Shown piece after piece: positions 1-18,420 of a DNA stretch of 64,000 nt. This DNA is from Erpobdella octoculata (taxonomy: Eukaryota; Annelida; Clitellata; Hirudinida; Erpobdellidae), in contig OZ022240.1 in the NCBI GenBank assembly GCA_963978895.1, positions 62,501-126,500 of the forward strand, in the 5' to 3' direction. The position numbers and the translations under genes are program-made. Within the stretch, counting starts at the first letter, position 1, and each line of letters begins with the position of its first letter. Under the pieces are notes generated by a model. It was not told where the DNA came from and ran no database searches. It saw only the letters and a program-made list of their open reading frames with translations.

Positions 1-313
1 CCTTTTCTTTAACCGCACTTTGCAAGGGAGCTAGAACTTCCTTATGTTTCTCCATTACACTTTGTCGTGACTGCTTCAGCAGTTGTTCACTGATTTTTTT
101 GCTAAATTTTGACTCTAAAACTGTAGATAAACTAATAGGCCGGTTAATAAGTTTCAAGAAGTTAGATGAGAGAATGCCTCCCTTCTGAATATTTCGGACG
201 ACGTGTCGGGTGTGCGATAATGAATGTACACCACGTTGTAGAGGACTTGACGCAAAAAACAAAACTGAATATTTCAAAACGTTACTTTTGAAAGACGATC
301 CAAAAATGTGCAT
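1..313 (-). CDS. N-terminal part of an unrecognised protein, cut by the window edge
   Basis: An open frame runs from an ATG at 313 to base 1 with no stop, giving about 104 residues that continue outside the window. The first 40 residues are rich in Ser, Arg, Lys, His and hydrophobics and poor in acidic residues, as in a mitochondrial presequence. From about residue 55 the segment is Lys/Gln/Glu-rich and probably helical (SKKISEQLLKQSRQSVMEK). I do not recognise the family. Codon use looks coding and the frame stays open through AT-rich sequence, but no splice site or homology confirms it. It lies divergent to the receptor gene, whose first coding exon starts at 923, so the two may share the 314-922 interval as a promoter region. 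Confidence 0.45.
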   Translation of the reverse strand, partial: MHIFGSSFKSNVLKYSVLFFASSPLQRGVHSLSHTRHVVRNIQKGGILSSNFLKLINRPISLSTVLESKFSKKISEQLLKQSRQSVMEKHKEVLAPLQSAVKEK

Positions 314-922
314 AGAAAAATTAATCTTTTTCTTTGCTTAAAAATCAACTTTTTCACGCACCGACTTATGACGCAACCACAGAACTAAGTATTACAACTT
401 ATTATCATTGATTGGCTTATAATAAATTCCAGTTATCTCCTTTGAATTATTTAAAGTTCATTATAACAATTCAAATTTTTTAGACAAGCAAAATTTTTGC
501 TATAAAATTTGTAAGCTGGATTTTTTTAAATAATTTGAGCAAGTTATCTGGCAAGCAATAAAAGTCAATTTCTTATTTTTGTTAATCAGCAGTTTTTGTT
601 GTAACTACAAGCGTTCAGCCTGATATTTACCTCAATTTTCTCACACAATTTGGCAGCCTGGTGGAAAGATGCTGTTGTGCATAAGTCTTCGTACACTGCA
701 CGTACAGCTTATGGAAAGCTGTGTCCTTTTTCTTTTCCTTCTTCTTCTCCCTTTTCTCTTCACGGAACTGCTTCATATATGTGGGTTGCAGTTATCTGGA
801 CGTCTCCACGTTGCATCTTAAAAAATAATACCAGCTTGACATTTCTAATTATTTACCGCTTATTTCCTTTTGCTGGTTTTTTTTTAACAACACTGCTTTT
901 AATTTTGAAACGATTCTGCAAG
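314..922. other. Intergenic interval between two divergent genes
   Basis: The interval is AT-rich with runs of A and T. An open frame covers part of 650-922 but has no protein-like features until the signal peptide that starts at 923. It probably holds the promoters and 5' UTRs of the left-edge gene (-) and the receptor gene (+). I see no convincing RNA gene or repeat. Confidence 0.4.
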
Positions 923-7215
<6,293 letters not shown>

Positions 7216-8065
7216 AAATAACTTGGCAGCTTCTCACAAAACAGTAAAGAAATAAGCATGACATATCACGTATGGTGAGGTTTTACAAAAATATGTTATG
7301 CAATGCAATGTGTACGTTTTTTTTATTATAAAATACAAAGCTAAACATTTATTGAAACTCGGTTTTTTAAATCAAAACCTCTCTTTTGAAATTTCTGCTT
7401 CTCAATCTTCTCAATGAAATGATGTTAACTTTTCCTTTCGAGTTGCACTTTTGATTAAGGATAGCAATTTCCAAGTTTATTTCATTATGGACCGTGTCAC
7501 TTATCCACACGTCTAAGTCAATTTTTGAAGCCGCTTTTTATAGAGCTGGCAAGCAAAAAAAAATCTTGCATGCTGTACCTAAATGTAGTTTAATCATGAA
7601 TGCTTGGTTAAATATTGTTACGTTTAAAATATGTTTTTAAGCATTTTAAAAAGACTGCAATTTATGTTAATTGTCATTGTGTGGCTTCAACTCGAATATT
7701 CTGAAATGCTTGTCTTTCAAAAACTTGTTTTTCCATAAACTTAAAATAATTTACTCGCGTTTGATATAATAGTTTACTGAAAATGTAATTATAATTAAAA
7801 ATAATCAAATTAGGTTTGATACACTTTTGTTTATTAACTGGATAATTAAATACACCTTTATTCGAAATCCGATTTCCATTAAAAACTTCATCAGAGACAT
7901 GCGTTCAGACTTGTTTGTGAAGCTCTTGATGGAGCATGTTTGAGCATGCAAATTTGCATGCAGTCAGGCAAATTCGGTTGTTCTACTTTGTCGTTTTCAA
8001 AGGAAACCGAAATTATTAACTGTATTTAAATAAATAAAGTTTATAAAACTTTAAATTGTTCAACT
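7216..8065. other. Receptor 3' UTR and intergenic DNA
   Basis: AT-rich sequence with no coding signal. It should hold the receptor 3' UTR. A TATAAAA at about 8042 lies 24 bp upstream of the CIBAR1 ATG. I see no repeat family or RNA gene here. Confidence 0.4.
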
Positions 8066-10027
8066 ATGGAGGGAGGTGATACGACAGGAGTATGCATCAA
8101 TGAGAAAGTCTTACTTCAAATCAGGTTGGTGTTAAAACACTTTTTTTTCTGTCGATTAAGTATGTATATGTATAATATGCTTTACGATGTGTAAATACAT
8201 ATGTATAATATGGTTTATTATGTGTTTTAATAGTGAAAATCAAGCAAATTTTATGCTGAAGAGAATTAAAGATACAAAACAAAGATTTGGGGATCTGTGT
8301 TCATCGTTCGCTTCGTATGCTAGAACTTACGGAAAGCTACGTGATAAAGGTCTCAAATTGATTATACGATATAATAAATATTATTTGTTAAATATTTAAA
8401 GCAATTTTATTATATTTTCTACGTATAAACAACCTTACTTTTTTGCATCGTAAACAACAAGGCGACAAGATTAGTGAGGTTTTGGTCGGCCAGGCAAAGA
8501 GTGAGCAAGTCAGTTGCACAACCGCTCTCGGTCTTCAGGAATTCTCCCATCATTTCTCAGTAATACAAGACTATTCTGAATCTACAGTCAGTGTTTAACT
8601 TTTATAATAGATTTTATTGCATTTCTACCATTAAAACTTATTTTAAGTCAATAAACTTATTTGTTTGGTAATTCTTTCAACGCTAATTAGCATTTGCTTA
8701 TTATCTTTGATTTCACAGCTGAGAAGAATAGAGGAAAAAGTGGTGAATCAGTTGAGTGTGTATGGAGAGGAGTGTAACCATGCTAGGGTAAGATGAAAAT
8801 TTGTTCGCGCCAGGCAGAGCATAAAAAGTCAGTCCGTGTTTTATTGGTCTTGTTTATGCTTTCAAAACAATTTTCAACGAAATACACAGGACAGGATCAA
8901 GAGAGCTTTTGCTACGAGAAAACAAGAACTAATACAACAAATGACACTCTCATCTGGAAGAAAAAATGTTCGTTAAAACATTATTTATTTATTTATTTAT
9001 TTATTTATATATTTATTTAGTACACTTATTGTTTTCAGTTTTATTAGATTAGCACATTTTTGGTTTTTATGCCTCTTCTAGATTTTTCGAATAAATTATT
9101 TGATCACACACACACATACATACACATGTGCATATACATATATAAAAACTATAATTAAAATAATTTGTTGAAATGCAATTAAAGTGCTTTTCAATAAAAT
9201 GTCTAACATGTCAATACATTTCGTGACTCAAAAAAAAACAGTTGGGAATTCATGAAAAAAATTTGCTGAAAGAAAGTAATATTATGGTGGACGAAATGGA
9301 AGATTTTGAAAAAAAGCAGCTTAGAGATTTAAAAGTAAATTTTTAAATTTCCACTTTTATATTTTCAATTTTATAAGTCGAATTGAAATGTTTTAACTCT
9401 AGCAAATCTTAAGCGATTTTGTATCCGTGGAGATTTCATTTCATGTAAAAGCTCTTGAAAATTTATCGGAAGCAATGAAATTTTTGACTGCAATAAATGT
9501 TGACACAGACTTCGAGGTCAGTTTATTTTTGTATTATTTTATAAATTTAAATATGTTCAATGGCAAAGTTTTAATAATTATGTGTTAGAAAACTCTCTTA
9601 GTTTTATCAACTTTTTAAGAGCGAACATGACTATTTCTTGCATCAAAAACAACAAACTTTTTGTAGGGAATCGAATTTAATTTATTTGAAATTTATTTGA
9701 ACAAATAAATTTTGCCTTCAAGTTGTTCAAAATGTCTCTGCGTCCAATAACTTCTCTTCCCAGTCCATCAACTCCATTCATTTCCGTTTCTGAAACTCTG
9801 AATCGTGGAAACGAACCTTCTGCAGAAATGAATAAAAAACAAAAGGTATGTGTATCATCGTTAAATTTATTAAAAAAAAATTGTTTACGTGCATATATTT
9901 CAATCTTTCTTATTCACAGAATGTTGATGAAAATGAAGAAGAAAATGAGAGTGAAAACGATGATGACGACGACGACGAAGATGATGATTCTATTGAAGAA
10001 AAATGTGATACTTTAAAGTACATCTAA
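8066..10027 (+). CDS. CIBAR1: CIBAR1/FAM92-type BAR-domain protein
   Basis: BAR-like coiled-coil protein. Vertebrate CIBAR1 (FAM92A) binds membranes and CBY1 at the ciliary base. Nine exons chain to 294 aa, close to the human length of about 289: 8066-8124, 8234-8349, 8462-8586, 8719-8787, 8890-8967, 9242-9334, 9403-9516, 9723-9845 and 9920-10027. Recognisable family segments are FGDLCSSFASYARTYGKLRD, LRRIEEKVVNQLSVYGEEC, and QILSDFVSVEISFHVKALE followed by DTDFELFKMSL. The last exon adds a very acidic tail (NDDDDDDEDDDS). A possible poly(A) signal is AATAAA at 10392. I base the call on remembered family similarity and am confident of the family, less of CIBAR1 versus CIBAR2. Confidence 0.88.
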
Positions 10028-10648
10028 TCCTTCGAGACTAAAGAAATCGATCTTAGAATACCTATAAACCTTTAACCCTTTCCTAAAGGCTTAACTAGTG
10101 AACGGCTTCAATTGGTCATCACTTATCAAATATGAAATATGAAATTTGTAAATAATTAATAGATTAGCAATGCTTATCTTCTATTCATATCTTAAGAAAT
10201 GGTTGAGTGCTTATTGTTTATAGATGATTCTTATTGGTCTTATCAACGTAAACATCGTGTTGACTTTAGATGCAGTGTGCTCCTGCGGCGGTGCGCGTGC
10301 CACTACGCAATTTATTTTTATATTCAAATATTTCTTTTTTTTTGTTATTAATACATATACAAATTAGTTTTTTTGTTTACTCAATCGTTTCAATAAAACT
10401 TTATTGAGAACATTTCATAAAGATGTTATTCTAATGTTTTATGAATGCAGCCGTCATTCATATATATATGTGTATAAATCAGTGTACAAAAGTGAACAAA
10501 AGGTCATTTCTCATTAAAACCACGATAACGACAAACGCGATCTGTTAATCAGTTCAAGAAGTTACTTATAATTCTTGCTATTCGGAGAAGATCTTTGAAC
10601 AAGAACCCAGCCATCTGCAGACGAGTTTAGAGAGAAAAAAAACAGAAA
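10028..10648. other. CIBAR1 3' UTR and SLC7A upstream region
   Basis: AT-rich. It holds AATAAA at 10392 (CIBAR1 polyadenylation) and a short TA/TG repeat near 10458-10475. The last 150 bp before the ATG at 10649 are less AT-rich and probably form the SLC7A 5' UTR and promoter. No other feature seen. Confidence 0.4.
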
Positions 10649-13476
10649 ATGTCTGCCAAAGAAATGGACAGAGAAGGAGAACATGATGAAAATTTGCCTG
10701 TTATTGAGGAAACATCAGAAGAAATTCCACGTACCATTGGACTGATTGGTGGAATTTCCTTCATCATTGGAACTATAATAGGTCAGATTAATTACATTTT
10801 CCTCAAATATTAATAATATATTAATAAATTAATTGTGGTTATTTTTTAATGCATATTAAATTACTGTTAGGTTCTGGAATATTTGTATCTCCGAGAGGAG
10901 TGGCTTTGAATTCAGGTAGCATTGGTATGACCCTGCTCAATTGGTTGATATGTGGAATTGTGTCTCTTCTTGGTAAGATAAAGTTTTAATTTCGCTTTTT
11001 CTTTATTAAATTTTATTTATTGACTGTTCCGTTGCTTTAAACAATACTAAAACACAAGTTTCCGTATTCAAACAAAATTAATTATTTGATACAATAAATT
11101 TTAAATAATATAAATCAAATATTCACATAAACTTTGCAATTCCAGAGGGTGGAATGATGAATTGCATTATATTTGGGCGTCGTTGTGTTGGCAAAGATCA
11201 TTCAAAAGTGAAAAATTGGATCGCCACATCAAATCCGGATATTAGAATTTGAATATACCGCATGCAATAGCATTTGATTGAGACAGATTCATTGTATATA
11301 TTTCAATAGACCGGCATGACACTGCAATAAAAGAAAAAGATTTAGTTAATATATCTTATTAAAGATAACGTTATATTTTTGTAATTTTCTCAACGCCACG
11401 TGATCTAAAAAAATTCATTTGAAAATTTAAAAGTTAAACTTTACTTTTAGCATTTTTTTCTTTTAGAAATATTTTTTTAATAAACAACTACAGGTGCTCT
11501 TTGTTATGCTGAGTTAGGAACAATAATAACGAAATCAGGTGCTGATTATGTCTACTTAGAAGAATCTCTTGGTCCATGGATATCTTACCAGTACGCTTGG
11601 ATAATTAATTTCATGCTGAAGCCTGGAGCACAAGCAACATTTGCATTGACGTTTGCTCAATATGTTATGACACCATTCTTCGATGACGGATGTGGAGAGG
11701 CGCCTGAGATAGTGAAAAGACTACTAGCCGTTGCTGTCATATGTTTGCAACTTTAATGTTATTATTGCAATGTAATGATTTATAATAGTTTTTAAATTAT
11801 TTTTTTTTAATATTTTCACAGTAACACTTTTGGCGATTAATTCGTACAGTGTAAAATTAGCGGGACAAATTCAAATTATTTTCACAGCTGCAAAATTGTT
11901 TGCTCTTTTTATTATCGTCATTGGTGGAATAGTCAGAGTCTTTCAAGGTGAAAATTTAATAAAATGAATATTTATTTTGCATTTGATAATGTAATTCATT
12001 TAAAATGTTATAAGAAAGTAAAATAATTCATTAAACAAAAAGAAATCTAACTATTTCAGGAAAAACAGAATATCTGAGTACAGGTTTCGAAGGCACATTG
12101 TCAGACGTTGGAAAGCTGGCCACCGGATTGTACAGTGGAATGTGGGCCTATGATGGATGGTCTTTGTTTAAATATATTTATTTCTACCTTTTCAATTATA
12201 TTCCTTTTTAAAAATATAAATATCTACAGGAATTCTGCTAATTTCATGACAGAAGAAATCATCAATCCAGCTCGGTAAGCCACTCTTGCACAAACCAATT
12301 GTTTAAACTTGATAAATGTTTTTAATATTCTGTCATAGAACAATGTTTCTTTTTTTTTAAACTTTTAAAATTTTCCAGAAATCTCCCACTTTCAATTTGC
12401 ATAGGAGTGCCCGTAACAATAATTTTATACGTTATGGCAAACGTTTCCTATTTCACAGTCATGTCAATTGAAGGCATGATTAATTCACCTGCTGTTGCTC
12501 TGGTCGGTCACATTTATTTCGTTTTTATTGAAATTATTTTGAAATTTTCTGTGAATAAAATTTATTTATTAGACGTGGGCGGAAGAAGTTATGCCAAAAT
12601 TTGCGTGGATAATTCCTATATTTGTTGCGTTGTCCTGCTTCGGAGCAGGAAACGGATCTTTATTTTGCGGTGGAAGGTTTGCTGATTTTCTCCATTTTAT
12701 TTTCTAATTTTAAAGTGTTATAATAAAACAAATATGATTTTAATGAAATTATACAGACTAATGTATGCAGCAGCAAGAAACGGCCACGTTCCTGATATTC
12801 TTGGAATGGTCCATGTTCATGAATTCACTCCTATACCTGCTGTTGCCATCATTGTTAGTTATACTCCGCGTGTCTCCATCAGTACGAATTTATAAAGAAT
12901 GTTAAAACTAATCTTAGTTATAATTAACAGGTTCTTTTATCTGTGGTGTTTGTATTCATTGGAAACATATCTGCACTAATTGACCTCCTGAGTTTCACTC
13001 TGTGGATATTCTATGCGCTCAACTTTCTTGGTGTCATAATCCTTAAGTTCTCCAAAAACTACAAAGATGTTCACAGAACTATAAACGTACGATAGGTTTT
13101 GTTAATGTTTACAATTAATAACAAAATATCAACCGACATATTTTGTAATAAACCTAATACAGATTCCTCTCATCGTTCCTGTTTTCACTTTTCTCTTTTC
13201 TGTTTTCCTGGTCATGGTACCGCTGATAACAACTCCACAAAGAGGATATTTCTTCGTCTTACTCTTCATTCTTCTCGGATACGTTCTTTTCATTCCCTTT
13301 GTATTGTTCAAGTTTAAACTTCCAGGAATTGGTAAAACAGTTTCTAATTGTTAAACTTTTTCTTTTTTTTTTATATTTTTTCAACCATTTATATTTTGTT
13401 TACAGGAAAAGTGACAATCTTCTTCCAACTTTTGATGCAAGTTTTTATTCCTGAACTTTCTTTGGAAGTCTCTTGA
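10649..13476 (+). CDS. SLC7A-family amino acid exchanger, light-chain type (LAT/b0,+AT)
   Basis: Twelve-helix amino acid transporter of the plasma membrane. Family members usually pair with a heavy chain (SLC3A) by a disulfide. Twelve exons sum to 1476 nt (491 aa): 10649-10781, 10871-10972, 11494-11742, 11822-11947, 12060-12159, 12230-12274, 12379-12502, 12573-12676, 12757-12853, 12931-13086, 13163-13331 and 13406-13476. Diagnostic segments are GTIIGSGIFVSPRGV (TM1 unwound substrate site), [44 protein letters not shown] and GRLMYAAARNGHVPDILGMV. The exon-3 donor inside GTCATAT/GTTTGC is inferred from the reading frame. The length and lack of extra helices fit the light-chain subfamily rather than the 14-helix CATs. 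The substrate cannot be told from sequence. Confidence 0.92.
11146..11331 (+). other. Possible alternative terminal exon inside SLC7A intron 2
   Basis: An acceptor TTCCAG at 11140-11145 is followed, in the frame left by exon 2, by 35 residues (starting EGGMMNCIIFGRRCVGKDHS) and a TGA at 11250-11252. AATAAA lies at 11326-11331. If used, it would end the protein after the second transmembrane segment. No homology supports it and it may be chance. Confidence 0.25.
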
Positions 13477-14854
13477 ATGAAATGAACATAAAAATTAATT
13501 TTTGTTTTTTATCTTGGACTATTTTCAATTAAATTTGTGTACAGTTGCATCATTGTTATTTTAAAAATACTTCAGTGTATGTAAATACCAAGCAGAACTT
13601 TTTACGTATTTCAATCACAAAAATTTCTAAAGTGTTTTTACTGCAGTCAAAGTTCAAAAAGTCTCTGCTATAAAGCAAGAATGGAGATATTTTTTAAAAC
13701 ATTGTATGGTTACTATTTTACTATAGTTAGTAAAATAATTATAACTGGTGCAGGTGCACGAATTATCAGACAACTCAAAAATTCACGAGATTTCTAGATT
13801 TTATTAAGATCACAGTCTGTTTGAGCAATGCAGGTAAATACATTTTTTGCTCAGGAGATTTATTCACCGTTGCGAAGTTTCGACCAGGAACAGATCCAGG
13901 GAGAGGTAGGGGATACATCCCCCAGAGTATCAATTACAATTTTTTGATTAGAATATCTGTTTTTGGAAAATAATCGCAGTTGAAAGTAACATTTTTGGAT
14001 AAAAATACCTATGACTCTCCTCTTCTTCGGTGATTAGCTTTATTGGAAGAAGAAAGCATGAGTCTCTGAATTTTTTTAAATAGCTACCCTCCACCCCCCG
14101 GTCATCAGCTGTTTTGGTAGGAGAAAGTTTTAGAAGTAACGTACCTGCATCACCATCCAGGAATTTCTAGATTTACCACTGGCTTCGACTGGTGCTTTTG
14201 TTGTTGTCGGACTTTTCAAACGGCGATCCTGCGTCTAGATCTCAGTAATTTTGGAAAGCTCTTTCCATGTGCAAGCATAGCTTGCCGAACTACGGTGAAT
14301 TAGCGCTACGAAAATATTTAATGAATTTTAGGAAAATATCTCTAAACTACTTAATTAGGAGTCGAGTTTAAAATTTACAAGCTGCGAGAGAATTTTATGC
14401 TTACGCCAACTAAAATCCGCTAATAAAACTATATATATCCATTATTCATCAAATCTTGGTAGGTCTTTTCCGTACAAGAAATTAAAGCACTGTTATACAT
14501 GTTGAGTGTGCGGTACCACAGGAAAGGACAAAAAGTAAATAGTGCTGCGTAGGCTACCTCTCAGCCGCCCTTCTCTGCTTCGCCGCGCGTCTCAAAGTTT
14601 TTTCAGATTCGTTTATGGTCATTTATGGTCTTTAAAAGAATATATATTTTATTTGGTTTTACCGTATCTGTCACAACACAAATCAATTATGCAAAAGTTA
14701 TATCTATCTTTAGCGAACAACAAAATCACGTGGATGATTAAACGTTTTTATTTGCAGAGCGATATAAAGGATTAGCAGAAATAATTGCTGTTTACTCTAA
14801 GTCTCTAAGTGTGTAGGATGGGATGCTAGTTAACTTGATTTGTAAAATCTTGGA
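13477..14854. other. Intergenic DNA with an interspersed-repeat-like segment
   Basis: From about 13740 to 14180 the base composition rises and the segment contains GGGGATACATCCCC, a palindromic phrase, next to CAGATCCAGGGAGAGG. This looks like a non-coding transposon remnant rather than a gene. 14530-14620 is a short GC-richer patch with no sustained ORF. No RNA gene recognised. Confidence 0.4.
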
Positions 14855-17785
14855 ATGTACGAGTCAGCGAGATGTTATTTCATAGCGTCTTTGCTAGTTT
14901 TTGTTGTAAGTTTTCCTTGTCTAGAGGTTGTAGCCGACAATAGTAGTGAATGTTCTGATGTGGTAAAAATCCTAAAAAAGAATGGATGGAGAACACTTGT
15001 TGGGCACAGCTTGAATCCGGAAAGAAGTATTTATGTCATCATTTACTTTGACGGGCTGTGCCGACGGTAGACACGTTGTAAATAAAGCTTTCCCTAATCT
15101 CCCATTGCCCTAAAATAAAATGCTATCAATTATTTTACGTATATGTTATAATATGTCCCTGTGTCTGTATATCCCACACCGGAATGTGGGTAATTGACGA
15201 AAAACTCATCTCATAACGTGACTTCTTTCAACCCAGCCGTCAGAGTAAATGATCACCATATTTATTTTATGTCATTTAATTTTTTATATATATAAATGCT
15301 CAGCTAGTAGAGCTTTTGACTACAGCTGATCCTATGCTAGGGTGGATGATCTCGGTTCATGTAGTCCATGTTGTCAGAAATTAATGTCTAAATCTAAAGT
15401 CCTGCTTAGAAGCATGTTCAAATAATAGATTTTCAGCAAACACTGCAAATATCCACATACTATACTACACTACTATGCTATTTATGTTGTTTGTATTATA
15501 CTATCATTTTACACTTGACTGCTTACAGGGTTAAATTTATCAATTTGTGGAAAGAATGAAGAAAATATGGAATGTTGTCCTAACAAAAAAGTGCTTAAAT
15601 GGGCCATGAATGATTTGTTAAATGAAAGTTTTTCAAGAAAAATCAACAGCATTTCAGAAGTTATTAACCTCAGCTCTAAGTTATTCGAATGTAATTATAC
15701 TATTGCTCCTAGACGTCCTAGATAATAAAATATAATTTATTGTAAATATTAAAAATGTGTTATTGTTTTTACAGTTTCATTTAAAAACTTGTTAAATTAT
15801 TCCAAATTTGACCTTGATCGTTATTTACTTGAAACTTATGACTACGTCTATGAGCAAAGTTCTCATTACTTTTCTGAGTTGTTTTGGGATTTGGAAGGAT
15901 ATTACAGTGGAATAAATTCAATAAATATTCTCACATCTTTTGATACTTTTTTTGATGGCTTATTTAAAACTATCTTCCAAGTTTACAACACTGATTTTAA
16001 ACTACTGAATGATAGTTACATGGAATGTGTTTCCCAGGTTAATATAGATTTGAAACCATTTGGAGATGCTCCCTCTACTTTGGGCAAACAGGTTTTTAAG
16101 TTTTCAACCTGCAAATATGTAAAAGTTTCAATTATTTTATCAAAATTGAACTTTTTTAAATAAAACAGATGAAACAATCATTACAACTAGTCAAAATATT
16201 TTCTCAATCTCTAAGGCAAGGGCATGAAGTTCTTAATCTCTTTGAAAAAGTATTATTATTTTTTTTATAAACTATTTTTAGGCATTGATTTATTTGAAAC
16301 AAAATATTCCAGATCTTCATGCCGGTCATGCCATGTGCAGAAAGAACTGAATATTTGTTATATTGTTCCTACTGCCTTGTAATTAATTCATCATTTTTTG
16401 ATAATCAATGCTCGAACTCTTCTTGTATTACCCTCATTCAGAATCACTGCTTAGACGGTGTTGAGTTTTTTCAGATAGAATGGATTGCATACATCGGTAT
16501 GTAAAATATCTCATTTTTTATTTTTTTTAATTAATTTTTTTTATTTTGGTATACAACAGAGGAGCTTGTAAAGGTTATAAACTGTTTTGATGGAGCCTGC
16601 AACATTGAACGTGTCATGGATACCATAGACAAGGAAGTTTTATCATCTATTTCAGCTCTTTTAGGGTCTTTAGAATCTATTTTTAAAGAGGTTTGAAAAT
16701 CTTTTTTTAAATTATGATAATATTTCTATTTTGTTGATTGACACCAAATTTTATTTCAATTCAGACAATTCACAGATGCGGGAATTCTGGTTCTGTACAA
16801 CAAGAAAGAAAGAAGAGAAATTTACATGGTTTAAAAGTTTGCTCATTATTAGTTGCAACTTTTGTTGTATTTATTTTGTTTATTTGCTTAATTCAGACCA
16901 AGTTGACAGAAGCAAGCCTTCTTCAATCCCAACTGGTACAAAAATTCACAACAAATCAGAAAAGTTGCCGGTCAACAAACTCCATCCATCAAATCATCCG
17001 TCACAGATTTTGATGGATAAAGTGAGAAATATAAAAGTTGATGTAGAAAGCAAGAAGAATTTTATTAGTCAACTCTTGTCAAGCACCTGTCAACAGCTGC
17101 TCGTACCTGTAATTCCCAACCAATCACAAGATTTGAATTGTTCAGCAATAATAGAAAACAGGTTTTAATGGACTAATAAACTCATATTTTTTTATTAATT
17201 ATTTGGTAAAAATTTATTTTTTCATTAAAGTGAAGCAGCTCATATAATAAACAATGACTCTCACGATGATGATGGTGTCTCAAGAAAATCACAGATTTTT
17301 CAACTTTCACAAAAGTTGAAAAATATTACAACAAAAATGAAAAATGTACTTTTATCTTATAATGGGTTTGCTAATGAAAGTAAGTAATTTTTATTATATA
17401 GAATTTTTCAGTTTCGTGTTTGTTATTTAGTTAATTATCAATTATATCTTCATTGTCATCAGGATTCAACACGGAATCATCTGGGAACATTGAGTACAAC
17501 TCCGGTTCTGGGATGGATGAAGAAGACGACGACGATGGTGATGATGATGATGACGGGAACGGAAGCATAGTGGAAGATGGTGAGAAAGTCATCAAATCCG
17601 ATCATGATTTCGTCGGTAAAGGTCGTAAAGTTGAAGATGAAGATAGCAGAGATATTGCTTTTGAAGAACCACCCATTGTTTTCCATTCTTGTGCTTTTCT
17701 TACTTGCTGTTCATCGTTTTTTGTAATTTTTTTTCAGTTTTCAATTGTTGTTGTTGATGTTGCAAAATTTTCAAATTACCTCTAA
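14855..17785 (+). CDS. Glypican (GPI-anchored heparan sulfate proteoglycan core)
   Basis: Cell-surface co-receptor for Wnt, Hh, BMP and FGF ligands. Eleven exons chain to 594 aa: 14855-15026, 15529-15690, 15775-16091, 16169-16249, 16313-16496, 16560-16690, 16765-16836, 16897-16935, 17007-17161, 17231-17379 and 17463-17785. Features in order: signal peptide; conserved Cys pairs (SICGKNEENMECC); glypican core YFSELFWDLEGYYSG and ECVSQ...LKPFGDAP; CAERTEYLLYCSYC; a basic RKKR in exon 7 where glypicans have a convertase site; Ser-Gly GAG attachment sites (ESSG, NSGSG) followed by an Asp/Glu run; and a hydrophobic C-terminal tail that suits GPI transfer. Exon 8 is only 39 nt, and the exon 8-9 joint is inferred from frame. 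I cannot decide between the dally-like (GPC4/6) and dally (GPC3/5) subfamilies. Confidence 0.9.
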
Positions 17786-18420
17786 AATATCTGATAGATT
17801 GATTCGTTCAATGACTTGAATCTGCAGACTTCTTTCAATGCCAGTAATTGGTAACTGATTTTTTTTATACAAAAACATTAATTGTAGCATTCCATTGCAT
17901 AGTTTCTTTACAACTAAGTTAAATGGTTTTTTTAAATACCTTATTTTTGTTTTCACAACTAATTTAAATCTTTGTTTTTTATAACCAGTTTAAATAGTTT
18001 TTTTGATACCTTATTTAAAGTTTTGTTCTTATAACTATTTCAAATTTTTGATATGTATATTGTTGAAGCAGTTTTTTTTATGCTGCTGTGACATGATTTA
18101 TATTTGAGATTATTACTTCCATACACTTTGGTTTATCAATATAATACTTGAAAAGAAGAAGATGGTAGCTATTATTAGTCTCAAGAAGGTCAACCTGATT
18201 CTGCTTCTACCAGAATTTAGTGTATTGAGAGTTCACCTTAAGCATTATTTGCTAGGCAACAAGACAATTACTGAGCTGCCAGTAAATAAGACTGTTTGCA
18301 GTCAGTCATGCGTGAAAATCGTGAAAACGTTTTTGAACTAAAATTTTGTAGTGTAGGAATGGGATGTAGATGTAGGATAGAAAAAGGTTTGTTTGGTACT
18401 AAAAGTGTTAAGTCGTTGCA
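17786..18420. other. Glypican 3' UTR and intergenic DNA
   Basis: T-rich sequence with loosely repeated TTTAAAT...TTTTTATA phrases between about 17920 and 18040. There is no coding signal on either strand. Confidence 0.4.

Noticed and set aside
650..922. Upstream part of the 122-codon ORF ending at 1018
   Set aside because: Only the part from the ATG at 923 is used, as the receptor signal peptide. The upstream residues are not protein-like and the frame is ended by splicing at 986.
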